A stretch of DNA of 64,000 nt from Chytriomyces cf. hyalinus JEL632 (GCA_025435555.1 JAIWWG010000095.1:45847-109846); one strand, 5' to 3'; shown: positions 20,880-32,957, numbered from the stretch's first letter. The notes: generated by a model not told the origin, from the sequence alone. A program made the numbers and translations.

Positions 20880-21300
20880 GATTCACTGCCATAATCGGTG
20901 GCGAGTTCAGGTCTGATAGATTGCGCGCTGGAAGGAACTTGGAGAACTGTCTGCGAAAATCAAATCTCCTTCGAGCTTCACAATCAGAAGTGATGGCACT
21001 TGGAAAGAGTTGTCAGTTGCATACGCTCACCAATGGATGTCGGTATCGGTCCTTCCAGATGGTTGCTGCATAAATCCAAAGTTTGCAGCTTGTCCCTCCC
21101 TGAAGATATATCTGGCAACTTGCAAGAAAGCTTCTTCCTCTGCAGATTCAACCTGACCAAGCTCTCCAAGTTCCCCAAACTTAGCAGCTTATTCGACCTC
21201 AAGCTCGATGCAACATTGTTGGAAATGTCCCAGCCGTTGCCAAAGATAACAGCCAGGCGGCGACTTTTCCAACGCTCACAGGATTGATCATGACGCACAA
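20880..21300 (-). pseudogene. LRR gene fragment
   Basis: The minus strand carries about three LRRs (SLGNLESLVRLNLQRKKLSC then GRDKLQTLDLCSNHLEGPIP) followed by the non-repeat insertion seen in the intact gene at about 18000-18160. Both the F-box end and the remaining LRRs are missing. Confidence 0.75.
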
Positions 21301-21366
21301 TGGACTCGAAGATTGCGATTGAAGTGCATCATCTCACTAAGATTCCCCCAAAAGGAAAAAGAAATG

Positions 21367-21440
21367 CGCCCGGTAGTGGGATCGAACCACTGACCTTGAG
21401 GTTAACAGCCCCACGCTACTACCATCTGAGCCAACCGGGC
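21367..21440 (-). tRNA. tRNA-Asn (anticodon GUU)
   Basis: The minus strand folds as a cloverleaf: acceptor GCCCGGT pairs with ACCGGGC; D arm with GGCTCAGATGGTAG; anticodon stem TGGGG/CCTCA around the loop CTGTTAA, giving anticodon GTT. The T arm AGTGG-TTCGATC-CCACT is perfect. The discriminator base is G, usual for Asn. No intron is present. Confidence 0.93.
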
Positions 21441-22717
21441 AGATATGCAGAATAAAATCAGTATTACTATAATAATAGATTTATCTACTCAATGGATAAA
21501 ACCGTGTGGATGGATTTTCATTGATGGTATTTATGACTTTTTTCAATACCTGCATGGTGTATCAACCAATTTCATGCGGGTTGTTCTTGATTCTGGCATA
21601 GAAGGCCAGTTGCAACTGGCAAGTTGAAGAGATGCAAGGATGAGATGATGTACAAACGGCAGAAGTGGTCATGTTCAGCGATTCATTTATTTCTTATTTT
21701 CTAAAGTCAGGTCGCGTGAATGCACGCAGTGGGTCAACGTATTCTATTCATCGCCCAATCGTATCATTTGCACAGCGCTAATTTCGATGTTTTTTGACTG
21801 ATTAAAAGTTGATATTAACAACAAAGTGTCGGTCGCTTGCTGCAATCCTCGCACCACATGCCGTGGTGGGAGGATAACTACACTACACTGCACTACACTA
21901 CACTGCACCGGTGGATGTATCGAGATGGATGGATGGATGGATGGATGGATGGATGGATGTATGGATGGATGGATGGATGGACGGACGGACGCGCGAAGAC
22001 AGACAGGTGAAACAAACTTGCTTGAACCGAAGATCCACTGATTGATTCGATACCTTCGCAACCATCACCCCATTCTCCACGCAATACCTCGTCCTGCTTC
22101 CCAGTACATACGTACTTCAAAATCAGATCCAATGAACCCGAAACTATGACTGAGGAATTAAGAGCGTATGAATCTTGACGAAGCCTGCAGGCTTGGATCA
22201 ATATGCATCAAACATGAAACTTGCAAAACAGTCGCTCACCAAGTGACAGTCGAAATAACGCCGCTAAGTTCTTGCGGGGATGCGTAATTATTTGTCTCCC
22301 ACCGGCCTGGCCAATGTTGGAGAAAGATGGATTTTTTCCGGGGGGCACTGTGATATTCGGATCCCATGAACTACAAACTCGAAAATGCGCCGCAGAACAA
22401 CTCGGAATAACGTTTCTCAGCATATTGGTTCATGAATTGTGGGAATGCTGAAGCAGGGATGCTGGATTCGAACTGGGGAATGAGCGACTGTCTGAATCGC
22501 TGGGCGAGGGGACTCTCGCATCAACGCTGAGAGGACTTCGAATCGTCAGCTCTGAAAAGTACAATCTCGACCGACGTGGCGCGTTGCAGCTGATTCTGGC
22601 TGTTGATGACGCTCGAATTTCTTTCGCACAAATTTGGGGAACATTTTGCGACGTCCGAATAGATCCCGCTCTTTTTCTCTCACGAAAACAAAGTTGACCT
22701 GTCAATAAGCGCAAATC
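21441..22717. other. intergenic with simple repeats
   Basis: It contains a CACTA-rich stretch at 21884-21908 (ACTACACTACACTGC twice) and a GATG tetranucleotide array at 21923-21990. The remainder (22208-22700) has chance frames only; no RNA gene or domain was recognised. Confidence 0.5.
21923..21990. repeat. GATG tetranucleotide array
   Basis: About sixteen units of GATG/GGAT with one GTAT interruption near 21958, grading into GGAC units at the right end. Confidence 0.93.
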
Positions 22718-24578
22718 ATGTCTGCCCTCACTGCGAGCTTCATCAATGCACTGAACAACCCGATTCAGGTAAGACTCGACCCTCTCCAACACCACCCTCC
22801 CTTCGCGTCTCTGGCGTTGTTGTTACGCGTGGTTGACACGTCAAGTTCCCGCTCCCATATCTTTGCGCATGTGCCCTGGGTCTCTCTCACGCGTCGTCAG
22901 CTTTCTGAAAGCCATGCAAGTCGACAGCTGAGGTTGTTTCACCCCGCGCGTAATACATGCGTCATCTTTGTTTGGATGCTACCAACTTCCGCTCAGCATC
23001 TCCTCCCCGCCCCCCTCTCATCCTCCGTCACATTCTCGTGCACACGCTCCGCATCTGCCGCGGTTTATTAAACTGCTGTTGTCTAACATGTTCTCTCACC
23101 TGTCCACAGCAGATTATTTTCTGCATTGCCATGTTGGCACTTGTGCTGCACCTCCGACAGGAAATTCAGACCTTGAAGCAAGAACAGTCCTCAACCGCTG
23201 TGCTGAACACTGTTCAGAAGATCTTTCAGACGCTACTGGAAGACCGAGACGAAGCGCGCGCCAAAGTCAGCTCAATTACCGCGCTCAATGAGAAACTCAC
23301 ACATGAAAGGGACGCCGCGCGTGTCGAAACTTCAACTGTGAAACGAGTGAGTTTATTTTACTTGATTTTGTTTGCAGATGATGTTTACTGATAATTCATC
23401 TCTTATTATATGTATAAAGCGTCTCAATGTCAAAGAACGTGCTGAGGTACTCCACAGCAAGAGAGTGACACCCAAAAACGGCGCTTGTCGCCTCTGCCCA
23501 TCACCAACCGACCTTCCACTCACACACGGACCAAAAAACGATCTCATTAGTCAGGTCCCGGCTGCCATCAGTGCATGCATCAACTCTCTGTCGTCATCGT
23601 CTCACGCCCCCCTCGTCCCATCTGCACTGCCCGCCACCACCACAAAAACCACCATCAACCAAGTGGCACTGGCTGCCGAAGCTCATCAAGGTCCCATTAG
23701 CCGTCGAGTTTTGGTGGCTGGTGCCCAACCCGCCAGCACAACCCAGTCGCCCACCACTTTCACCGCCACATGCACAACCAAGTCCAACACATCGACCATC
23801 AACATCACCACGGCCGCTGGAGCAACACGCGCCCTCATTAAGCGCGCTCTAGGGGCCATCAGTCCATCTACACCCTCCCCTTTACCAAGACCAGTCGCCA
23901 CCACTACCACCACATCCGTCTCCACACTCGCAGTCAAGACCAGCCCAGCTCGTTTGACTCCCTCACGCCCGCCAAGGGTGAACTCGCCCCAGTCAAACAC
24001 GCCCAACAAGCCCAGCCCCCTTGGTCGATCCTGGGTGACTGCACCATCCACGCCATCACTACCGCACAACGCCACACCCACCGCCGTCAAGCCAGTCGCA
24101 TCCGTGTCCAAGTCCACCTACACACCCGACAAGGCGACCCTTGCCGCTGCAGCAATCCTTGGTCTCATTAGCCGAGGTTCTGCAGGCAAGGGTCCGCTTA
24201 CGTCATCGAAATTACCCAAACTTGACAAGACGCCGGTCAAAACGCCGGCCGCAACGCCAATTCGTACCATCATGCAAGCCAGCCGTATAGCAGCCAATGT
24301 GACACCGAGCAAGATACCGTTGCCGTCGCCAGACACTCATGAGCGCGCGTTTTTTGCGGAAGAAAAGTACTTCTCGAAGCTGCCGTTCCCGAATGCGTCA
24401 CGTCCGCCTCCGGTGTGCAGACCGTGTGACGATGCGGTTGTGTGTGCATACGCCCAGGTGGTGAAAGAACTGGTAATATTGCTGTTTTTTGCAAAGTGTG
24501 TTTTGCATGCTGACACTGCCTGATGAATAGAAAGCGCAGTTCAGGGATTCGAATCGCAGCAGCTGTGAAGAAAACTGA
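22718..24578 (+). CDS. coiled-coil, Ser/Thr/Pro-rich protein, unknown
   Basis: Four exons fit: 22718-22768, 23110-23346, 23420-24472 and 24531-24578, with GTAAGA, GTGAGT and GTAATA donors and frame kept throughout; the product is 462 residues. Residues 18-30 are hydrophobic (IIFCIAMLALVLHL), followed by a coiled coil to about residue 95 (LRQEIQTLKQEQSS, VQKIFQTLLEDRDEARAKVS, LNEKLTHERDAARV). The rest is a low-complexity tail rich in Ser, Thr, Pro, Ala and Lys, with TP sites (KTPVKTPAATPIR, VTPSKIPLP) suggesting kinase targets. A motif GLISRGSAG/GPISRRVL/GAISPST recurs three times. The composition resembles microtubule- or chromatin-associated proteins, but no family is recognised. Confidence 0.6.
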
Positions 24579-24851
24579 CACTGAAACGAGCGAAGCAGCG
24601 TTGATTGTGCTATATCCTTTTATGAACATTTTATTTACATTTTATTTATTACTTAATATATATTGAATAAATTCTGTGGCCACTTTATCGTGTCTTTCTT
24701 TTGCAAGCAGTCGGAAAAGGAACGATATGCGCGATCATTTCTTGAAATCATGTTTTACGTTTCTCATTCACAAGCATTCTACTGAGATCGTCACAAGAAC
24801 CGAGAAAACAAAAACTGGATAGAAATAACCATGAAAAACACACACACGACT

Positions 24852-25304
24852 CTAGTTCTTTTTGTTTTGGGCCACCTGCCACGCAACCACCGCTGCAATG
24901 ATAACAACAATCACCAAAATAATCCAGAAAATCATCCACTTGGTGCGTCGCGCGCTTGCCGCCTTCTTGTTGGCGTCCGTCAGCTGAACAACTCCCGCTT
25001 CAACGTTTCGAACAGTGTTGTCAACGAAACATTCGGAATCATCGATCCATTCTTGTTGTTGCTAGCGGGGGAGGAAATTCAAATGTTTCAAGATTATTTG
25101 TGGGGGGAATCAAAAAAATAAATTCAAAACTCACGTTGATCATGTCGCTCATTTCTTGCATAAGTTGCTGCAAAGCTCCCATGCTTTCAAGAACTTTGTT
25201 TAGTTCCATTTGACGCTCCTGGACTGCGCTCAACTGGCGCTGTTGATCCGCGACACGCGAGGAAAGCATCATTTCAGCAAACACATCTCTTCCCGAATCC
25301 AAAG
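24852..25304 (-). CDS. syntaxin (Qa-SNARE), C-terminal exons
   Basis: Two exons on the minus strand, 25304-25135 and 25061-24852, joined by a GTGAGT...TAG intron. They encode the SNARE helix (ERQMELNKVLESMGALQQLM then EMSDMINQQQEWIDDSECFV) with the central Gln of the ionic layer, the juxtamembrane NVEAGVVQLTDANKKAASAR, and a C-terminal membrane anchor (WMIFWIILVIVVIIAAVVAW). This is a plasma-membrane/endosomal type t-SNARE that drives vesicle fusion. The acceptor at 25305 shows more exons must lie upstream, but I could not find the three-helix Habc domain between here and the calponin gene. The gene may be 5'-truncated or have a missed exon set near 25790-25900. Confidence 0.75.
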
Positions 25305-26055
25305 CTGTGTGTAATATCAGGGGGTCAGCAAAAAGCGGATGAAATTATTTTGTGTAAAATACTTTCAAAATAAAATGATTCCAGTACAGTACCCTCAGCT
25401 GGTGGAGTATGCTTCTGGCAGACAACCTCCTGAGATGGTCTTGCTGAATTTCTTCTGGAAGGAAGCAGATTCAATCACTTTTCCTGTCAAGATCCAAATA
25501 GCCGGATTGGAATCGCACCCAAACACTGCGTTCAGTATCCTGAATGTTAGAATCCTGGGTGATATGGAGGCGGGGCTGCAGTTGTCGTACGCTCTCAACG
25601 GTGATCATTGCTGGACGCAGCTTTGAACCATGAACCATGAACCATGAACCATGAACCATGAACCATGAACCATGAACCATGAACCATGCGAATGTTTTTT
25701 CGTTTTTTAATTTGTTCATTCTGGTAATCAGATGAAAATAAAGTAGTTGGTTAAGGGCGAGCAATATTATAGACGCTGTTCTCACCCAGATGCATCCTCA
25801 TTCGTCAATGTCTTTTGCGTTGAAAGGTTCACGGAAAAATCTGTGGCGACATCAACTTGCTGGAGTGGGGGAGCTCCAGGTCACGTTGAAGGTTCAAAGT
25901 GAGATGAACAAACGCGTTTAATTATCAAACAATTCAAAAAGAGCCCTCTACACCCAATTGCCATAATTCAAAACAAAACCAAAAACCCGCACCTGAATAA
26001 TCATACACAGCCACTTCATCTCATCATCCCTCCTTGCAGGTTGACCCTGCTGCTC
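25305..26055. other. intergenic or unresolved 5' part of the syntaxin gene
   Basis: Holds a 7-bp tandem repeat (25627-25690). A possible exon on the minus strand at about 25790-25860 reads QQVDVATDFSVNLSTQKT with a following GTGAGA, but its phase does not match the next syntaxin exon. A plus-strand open frame at 25339-25626 has no recognised domain. Confidence 0.35.
25627..25690. repeat. ATGAACC 7-bp tandem repeat
   Basis: About nine uninterrupted copies of the heptamer ATGAACC. Confidence 0.93.
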
Positions 26056-27614
26056 TCACACAGTTTCAACCCTCCCACCTCTCGCGCGTGACTGCGATCG
26101 CGATGAAGAGCTCGCGGACCGTGGCGGTCGTTCCCGGGATCGCCCATCTCGTGCAGGTGCAGCAGAAGAAGCAGATGCAGCCGGTGCAGGACCATACTCC
26201 AATTCAATCGCCGCTTTTGCCGCTTTGTATTCTGCGTAGGTTTTGAATTGGGTGATGGAGAGTGTTGGTCTTTCTTTCGATTGCGATGAATAGGTTTGAG
26301 CGGATGGCGGTGCAGCGGTTGCAGGGATGGATGGGTTGCTATTTTGTCGAGGTGCGTGGGATCTTGATGTGGGTTGCGCCGCGTGTGAGACTGGATCAGG
26401 CTGCGTCCTCATTTCATTTTGAAAAGATTGGGGTTGTTGCTGTTGCTGTGGTTGCTGTGGTTGCTGTGATTGATGTGGCTGAGTTGGAGGCCTTGAACGC
26501 ATTTGTTGTGGTTGCTGTGGAGGAGATGCTGGCGCAATTTGCACAGGTGGGGATGGGTAAGCTGGAACAGAGTATTCAGAACGCGATGGTGCCACTTGAA
26601 TGTGTTGTTGCGTCGGCGGCCTGGACACATACGACGACGAAGAAGCCACGCTCGGAGCGGAGTAATTTTGAGAAGGAGAAGAAGAAACGGACATGTTTCG
26701 CATTCCTTGAGAAACAGATTCGACAGGCCGTTGAGGAGCTGGAGCAGCCACAGACTTTGGTGGCTCGACTCCATCTTCCTGCGATACAGGTTTATCCATA
26801 TATTTCCCCCCAATCTCGCGTCTCCCACTAAACGACAACCCCGAAGATACATTGGATGAGAAGGACATGAGTTTCGATGGCATGGCGGCAGCCTGGCGTA
26901 ACTGCTCATCCGTGAATGTGCGTTCATTCTTTTCCGACAACTTGGGTCCCAAAACAGGACCACGGAAGCCTCGTTGCGCAGCATGCCTTGAAAGTGAGAA
27001 AATCGAGTTGACGACCTGTCAAAGAATCATTGTTTTCAGATGTGGGGTGAAGTTGAAACACGGATGAAACACGAAAAGCAAACCTGGTTCAAATCCTTGG
27101 CCTCATACAGATCCACAGTCAGGAATCGCTCATGCGCAGGCACCCCAATTCTTTCCATCTGAGCCAGAAAGTTTCCAACGTTTTCCATCTTTCGAAAAAA
27201 AAGCTGTTGTCAGCGAGAGCACCCTTCATGCAATCATTACGCTGTACTGAAGAGAAATAAATATGCACACCTGCTTAAACGGCATCTTCGAAACAACCAC
27301 TTTGATCTGATCCGTCTCGCCAATGTCCCTCAGAATCTTGTTCACGGCTTTACACAGAATCACGCCGTCCTTCAGGGATTCGTGGAACGAGTCCGACGGG
27401 AACGGCGTGTCTGCGAGTTCTTCAATGAACCTCCGCGCCTCAGCTTCACGCTTGGGATCGTATTTGGCGGCGAGCTTCTCGGCAAGCTGGATGAGTTGAT
27501 GCATGCAATGGGATGGATATGCGAATGAGTTGTATGCATAGCATGGATGCATAGTATCGGGCATACCTCCTTGTCCAGGCCGTACAGTTGTGTTTCTTCC
27601 TCGTCAGCGAGCAT
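26056..27614 (-). CDS. calponin-homology (transgelin/Scp1-type) actin-binding protein with Q-rich tail
   Basis: Four exons: 27614-27567, 27486-27271, 27188-27084 and 27015-26056; all junctions are GT-AG and in frame, giving 442 residues. Residues ~5-135 are a single CH domain of the fungal transgelin family: YGLDKELAEKLAAKYDPKRE, FHESLKDGVILCKAVNKIL, MENVGNFLAQMERIGVPAHE, DLYEAKDLNQVVNSIFSLSR. The downstream GFRGPVLGPKLSEKNERTFT is the usual end of this family. Scp1 proteins crosslink actin filaments and act in the cytoskeleton and endocytic patches. Yeast Scp1 is about 200 residues; here the C-terminus is extended by some 270 residues rich in Gln, Ser and Pro, ending in an RS/Ala-rich stretch (SASSSSRSQSRARGGRVE). 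Part of the tail may still hold a short actin-binding segment (SITQFKTYAEYKAAKAAIEL). Confidence 0.88.
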
Positions 27615-28146
27615 GTTTCAATGACAGATTTTTTGAGTTTGATAAATGCAAGGTGGACTCGGTTTCAAAAACAACAACTTCAACAAGAGGCAAGGATACG
27701 ACCAGGATCAGATATCACGGCCGCAGGAACGAGTTACCGCTATTTACGGCTGGCTATCTCTGCCGCATTCCTCCCTCCAAAAACAAACGCGACGTTCATG
27801 TCATACTGACCGGCTGGTTGCACGGGAGAAGTGTGCGATAATAAACCAAATCAGACTGGGATTTGCTATTCCTACCAGCTATGCAATTGGGCGAAATGGA
27901 AAAGGTCGATATGTTTTATGAGGTTTAGTGTCAATCTGTCTGACTCCCGTAGATTCCACCAGCAATCCAAACCATCCAAGAATCCCCGCAGATCAACTCG
28001 ACTCCTGTTTCTCCATGAAATCTACTTGTTCTGTTAAATTCCTCTTCGTCCCCACACTTAAGCTACTCACAAACTTTGAACCAATCCGCCACGCGCCACT
28101 TCCTCTACAACGCCAAAGACAAAAGAAAGAGTCATAGCTACTGCAA
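27615..28146. other. intergenic, nothing recognised
   Basis: 5' flank of the calponin gene. Small overlapping open frames on the plus strand have no coding features. Confidence 0.4.
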
Positions 28147-28991
28147 TTAAAAGAAGCACGAAAGAGAATGCGCCCACCAGTAATTGCACCGTGTTTGGAG
28201 GCTCAGCAGCGTTCGCAACACCAAGTCGGCAGGGAGGCTGAAGTCATGCGATCTTTTGTCGGCAGCAATGAAAAGCGCAAGTTCCTGCAAGTCTCGTGCG
28301 GTCATGTATTGCGATTCGATAGTCAAATAGGCGGCTGATAATTGCATTGACTGAACTCATGTTTTATCAGCTTGCGCCGCCACTTGGGCATAGAGCCTTC
28401 CTTTCAGCACCGTCTCTGAAATTACTTTGAAGAACTTGGCTTTGGTGAGTGCATCATCTGCTTTAGTAGTGTCTTGAGTTGCTTCTTCACCGATAAAATA
28501 GTGCTGATGACATATTAGGAGCCGGTAATGCGATTGTATATGAACTTGCAGCAGTACAGGCAACGAGCTCGAAGAATAGGGAGCCCAGACCAAACGATCG
28601 CGGAGAAGGGCAGCTTGTATGACTTCAGCGAAGCCGGTTGGGTCTTGAATGGTAACCGGACGACAGTGGAGACGAAACAAGCGATTTTGGTCTCCTCCTG
28701 AAGGATCTATTGCATGCGGTTGATGCAACTGGATAGCAAAGTAACCCGACTCCTCATTGCCAAATCGCGATTCAGCTGAAAGACAACGTTTGGAAACGGC
28801 ATATGGGCGATGGCAACAAGCACGGGTCTTTGAGGCCATCCTTCTAATTGGCGCCGTAGATCCTCGACGGACGTGACGACTGCATTCGTAAAGATTGCTG
28901 GTGACATCTCTTGTCGTAGATGTCCGCCCATCGTGCCCAAGGCTTCCTGAAAGGTTGGGTGATACGTGTTGGGCGCTCTTCCTTCATTCAT
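28147..28991 (-). CDS. hypothetical protein, frame interrupted
   Basis: Three open stretches follow one another on the minus strand: 28991-28707 (starts MNEGRAPNTYHPTFQEALGT), 28839-28357 (from NEESGYFAIQLHQPHAIDPS to LKGRLYAQVAAQADK) and 28347-28147 (AYLTIESQYMTARDLQEL). The first two overlap and look like one protein shifted by one base near 28770 (FPNVVFQLNRDLAM then EESGYFAIQLH). The third may be a further exon. Composition is coding-like with no membrane helices. I do not recognise the family; its position next to a transposon relic allows that it belongs to a mobile element. Confidence 0.4.
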
Positions 28992-29235
28992 GGGGTGACT
29001 TCAGTTGGGACTTTGCTTGGTACTTGAATTACGTTGGCCGAGTGATTGCCAGAAGAGCGTACGTTTTTGGATGATTTTGTTCAGCTATTTCATTTCTGCC
29101 ATTTTCTCAAATTTTCATTTGAACACTTGCTTGTTCACGGGCATGTTTAAGCGTTTGGCAAGCCAAAGGTACCTGCCCAATTTGTGGTGTTACGTTTTAG
29201 ACACAGTTTTATACGGGGAACAATAAAGTGAAGAA

Positions 29236-29760
29236 GCTAGCTACCTGCTATTCCCTCCTACCTCTGACACCAACACCAACATTGAGACCTCTTGAATCGC
29301 CGCTTCATAGCTCATTATCGTCTTCTGGTGGGGTCTGTTGTTGATCTGTGGAAGTTTGTGCAACGTCGTTTTCAAACGCGGCGGCTCCAGAAAACTTCTC
29401 TTCCACCTGAACGTGTACCCTGAAGCGTTTGCAGGAGCGAAGTCTCCAGATCATCCGAACGCAACTGGACGGATAACGTGTTTGAAGGGGTCAGTTGATG
29501 CATGAGGTGAAAATTTTCTCAACTATCACACATGCATTTTAAGCAGCGGTTCAAACAACGGCCGATAAAAAGACCGTTTTGTTTTGTTAGATGGTGTCGA
29601 TCTGACTGTCACATTGAACGCAATAACTTCTTGGCCCTTACGTGTCAAATCAAGGGCTTGCGAGATACCAAGCAGATCATGCCTCTCATCAGCAACTAGC
29701 AGCGCTTGGGCACTGTTTTCCAATCGTAAGCACTCAGAAATGGGCAACTCATTTTTTATT
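29236..29760 (+). mobile_element. decayed copy of the 41-44 kb DDE transposon
   Basis: Two blocks match the transposase genes farther right. 29258-29410 (CTCCTACCTCTGACACC... and CTTCTGGTGGGGTCTG) matches 44361-44500. 29532-29610 (AGCAGCGGTTCAAACAACGG, then GATGGTGTCGAT) matches 44690-44770 and corresponds to the exon around the first catalytic Asp. No open frame survives. Confidence 0.75.
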
Positions 29761-30171
29761 TGATGTTGAACCTGTTTGAATTACACGTCATCCATGAATA
29801 ACTCTTTAAAAAGGTCCAGCCAGGCGTACCCTCGTACGTAACCCAGTTATCCCAGCTCCGAAGCAAACTGTGCTGAGATGAGACGTGTACCCGAAAAACG
29901 AGTTTCAATAAAAATAACTATCAGGGCATCAAAAACCGCGTAAACCTCTTTGCTTTAATAAATCTGCCCCTTTGTATATTTTAATTCTCAATAAAGCAAT
30001 CAGTGATTTGCAAAGAATTGTTTTTTTGTAAAGTTTGTCAGTTTTTCTGTTGGAACAAGCAAGTGCTGCAATCGCGACTTCCGACAACGCCATATCCGCA
30101 TAAAACCAGCTGTTGGAACTCTCTCTCTCTCTCGCTTTTCGCTTTGCCTGCTCAAGTTGCGCCCAAAAACA

Positions 30172-32611
30172 ATGCCGTACTCAACCTTCAGATCAGCGCC
30201 GTACACTCCACCATCCTACGACGCGCTCGCAAACGCAAAAGAGTTCATCAAGGGTAGCATACTCTTACAATAATCCCTACAGTCTCGAATATCACTGAAC
30301 CCCGCCATCCCCCCTTCCCCGAAACATTTCCCATCAAAACCCCAGACCGCTTATACTTTGCATGGCTACCCCACATTCCATCTCAACAGCAAAACGTGCA
30401 CTTTTTCAGCATCGATGCAACTCTGATTTACATTAGTTTTTACTCGGACTTTGGGCCAAACAGTTTGGCGCATGTCATCCGCTTCTGCGACTTGATGAAG
30501 GAAAAGTTTAACGTGAGACAAAAAAAAAAAAAAAATACGCACGCGTCGAAATTGACTGAATTTGTTTCATCACAATAGTCTCCACAACTTCAATCGAAAA
30601 AAATTTGTCTTTACTCTTCGACAGAGAGCGATAAACGCGCAAACGCTGCGTTTCTTATGTGTGCATACATGGTGAGAGCACACTCTCCTCTCGAACGGCT
30701 ACAGTTGATGTCAAAAAAAAACCTAAAAACTCTTACCCCACACTTCACACTCTCTCCCCAGATGCTCGTCCAAAAACAAACGCCCGAAGAAGCCTTCCAA
30801 CCCCTCGTCGGAGTAAGCCCACCCTTTGTCCCATACAGAGACGCAGGTTATGGCGCAGCAACATACCACATTACAATTCTCGACTGCTTAAAGGGCGTTT
30901 TCAAGGCATTGAATTTGGGTCTGATTCATATTGAAAATTTGGATGCCGTCGAGTACGAGTTTTACGAAAAAGTGGAACATGGGGATTTGAATTGGATTAC
31001 GGACAAGTTTATTGCTATGGCGTGTCCGAGAGATGATCCGCCAGTGTCGCAGTTTCCGGGACAGCCGTAAGTTTTTTTGTTTTGTCATGATTGTTGAATT
31101 TGAACTGAGAGTTATGAACAGGTACATGTTTGGAGGGAGAACATCAACCCCGTCACGCCGCCTTCTCCAACCAGCATACAAAATGGACGACCTGATCAGT
31201 CTCTTGAAAGAACGCGGCACCACAACAGTTGTCCGCCTCAACAACAAAACCTACGAAAAGAAAAAGTTTGTGGATGCAGGGCTCCAACACGTGGAACTTT
31301 ACTTTCCAGACGGCACAACTCCGCCGGAAGGCATTTTGAAGCGATTCTTGGATCTCGTTGAAAGTCAGCCTGGTATATACCCCAAAAAAAAATTCTCCGT
31401 CTTTGCGGGCTTCATTTTTATCAAAATCCTGATCGCCGTTCTCGGGAAAAAAAAAAAAAAAAAAAAAAAAAAGGTGTTATTGCCATACACTGTAAAGCGG
31501 GTCTCGGCCGGACAGGAACTTTGATTGCTTGCTACTTGATGAAACATTACAAGTTTTCTGCGTCGGAAGTGATTGGTCTGCTACGCGTTCTGCGGCCAGG
31601 CAGTGTCGTGGGTCCACAACAAAACTACCTCGCAGGGTACGTAAACCAATCACTTTGTACGCAATTGCAACCAAAAAATATCAACCCGTCTTCTATTTCA
31701 ACAGCATGCAAACGAAACTGTGGCGAATGCATCCAGCCGGCCTCCTCCCAACCCACATCTCAATGCTCCGACCACCAACCTTCCCAACATCAACACGCTA
31801 CCCAGCAATCAACACAGTCTCTCGAAACATCCGAAACTCTGCCGAACAACTATCAGCCGCCATGGGGAAACTGCATCACCAAAAGACGAACCCACCCCAC
31901 GGCGACTTTATGGTTCTCGACAATGACAATGCGCTAGAAATGGAATTAGGATCTATTTCCATGGAAGACAATGAAGGGTTTATTCAAGTTGGACCTGGAG
32001 GGTTGTATGAACGCGAGAGTCCAGTGACGTTGGCTGCGGCTGCAATGAACATGACCGAGATGGATTCGTACCAGCCAGTTGAGTTGCAAGAAGGCGGTGG
32101 TGGTATGTACGCGGGATACGCCGTGCCTGTGCAGCCTCGGAAGCAGATTGGATCATCGAAAACGGTGAGTTGCAGTCGTAAAAAAAACCAACTAAACAAA
32201 ATGAAAAAAAAACAGAGCCACACCCCAGACGACTGGCGAAGCACAACCCCCAACACGATATCCAACGAGCCATTATCCACGCACGCCCATGCATCCTCGC
32301 AACCCCCATCCTCTTCGAAATACTACGCGTACACAACACGGCCCGCCACACAGGGAAACAGTTTCGCTCAACCAACAAGCTCGCAAGGAACGCAAACTCG
32401 CTACAACTTGCGACCAACTACGGGCGTTTCTGCAAGCCGACCTACAACTCAATCACAGCCACCACGAAGCTTTAAACGGCCCGAAACTTCAGGGATTGAC
32501 AGTTTGATGGTGTCGGGACAGAATTTGGATAAACTGAAAAGCGGGGCAAACAGTCAGCAGGAAGAACAGCAGCAACATAGACAGTCAGTAAGAACCGGAA
32601 AACGTAATTAG
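30172..32611 (+). CDS. CDC14: Cdc14 dual-specificity phosphatase
   Basis: Eight exons fit: 30172-30253, 30346-30512, 30579-30671, 30762-31066, 31122-31372, 31474-31636, 31705-32164, 32216-32611; all in frame, 638 residues. Cdc14 removes phosphate from Cdk sites (Ser-Pro) at mitotic exit and in cytokinesis. The substrate-side half has DRLYFAWLP and [19 protein letters not shown]. The catalytic half has [40 protein letters not shown] and the active-site loop [20 protein letters not shown] (Cys and Arg of HC..G.GRTG) followed by [10 protein letters not shown]. The C-terminal ~260 residues are Gln/Ser/Thr-rich and species-specific. The intron before the active-site exon ends in 26 A and then G. 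The last intron (32165-32215, 51 nt) is open in frame, so its retention would also give a protein. Confidence 0.93.
31447..31472. repeat. A26 homopolymer at a 3' splice site
   Basis: Twenty-six A directly before the G that completes the acceptor AG of intron 5 of the Cdc14 gene. Confidence 0.95.
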
Positions 32612-32789
32612 ACGTGCCTGCGAAAAAAAAAGGATGAGGACAGGGAATCAAGGAACATTCGTTTTTTAAAATTTCAGGCCTGGCAGGGATGGGGCCTTCG
32701 ATCCGAATTTTAGAATAAATTAGAAGAGACATGCACAAACAATGGTAGTATTTCTGCACTGAGAAGACCAGGTCAACTCCGAGTCTTGT

Positions 32790-32885
32790 TTCTCTATTTT
32801 ACTTCTTCTATTTTACTTCTATTTACTTCTTCTATTTACTTCTATTTTCTTCTTCTATTTTACTTCTATTTTACTTCTTCCCTTT
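32790..32885 (+). repeat. polypyrimidine repeat upstream of the surface-protein gene
   Basis: Imperfect repeats of about 11-16 nt made of TTCTATTTTACTTC, entirely on one strand and ending about 70 bp before the next start codon. It could act as a promoter element or 5' leader; that is inference. Confidence 0.7.
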
Positions 32886-32957
32886 CCAGTTGCTCTCTTT
32901 TCAACCAGTTCACTTTTTCAGTCACAAGTCCTTCAAAAAGAAATCTCATTTCGCGTC

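Noticed and set aside
21884-21990. Telomere- or satellite-like repeat
   Set aside because: Simple GATG and CACTA microsatellites of about 100 bp in total, with no longer higher-order unit.
22450-22540. tRNA-like B-box (GGATTCGAACTGGGG)
   Set aside because: No T-stem pairing, no acceptor stem and no A-box at the right distance on either strand.
29810-29905. Possible 5S rRNA or tRNA-like sequence
   Set aside because: Some words recall 5S rRNA (CTCCGAAGCAAACTG), but the conserved boxes and stems do not line up and no cloverleaf forms.
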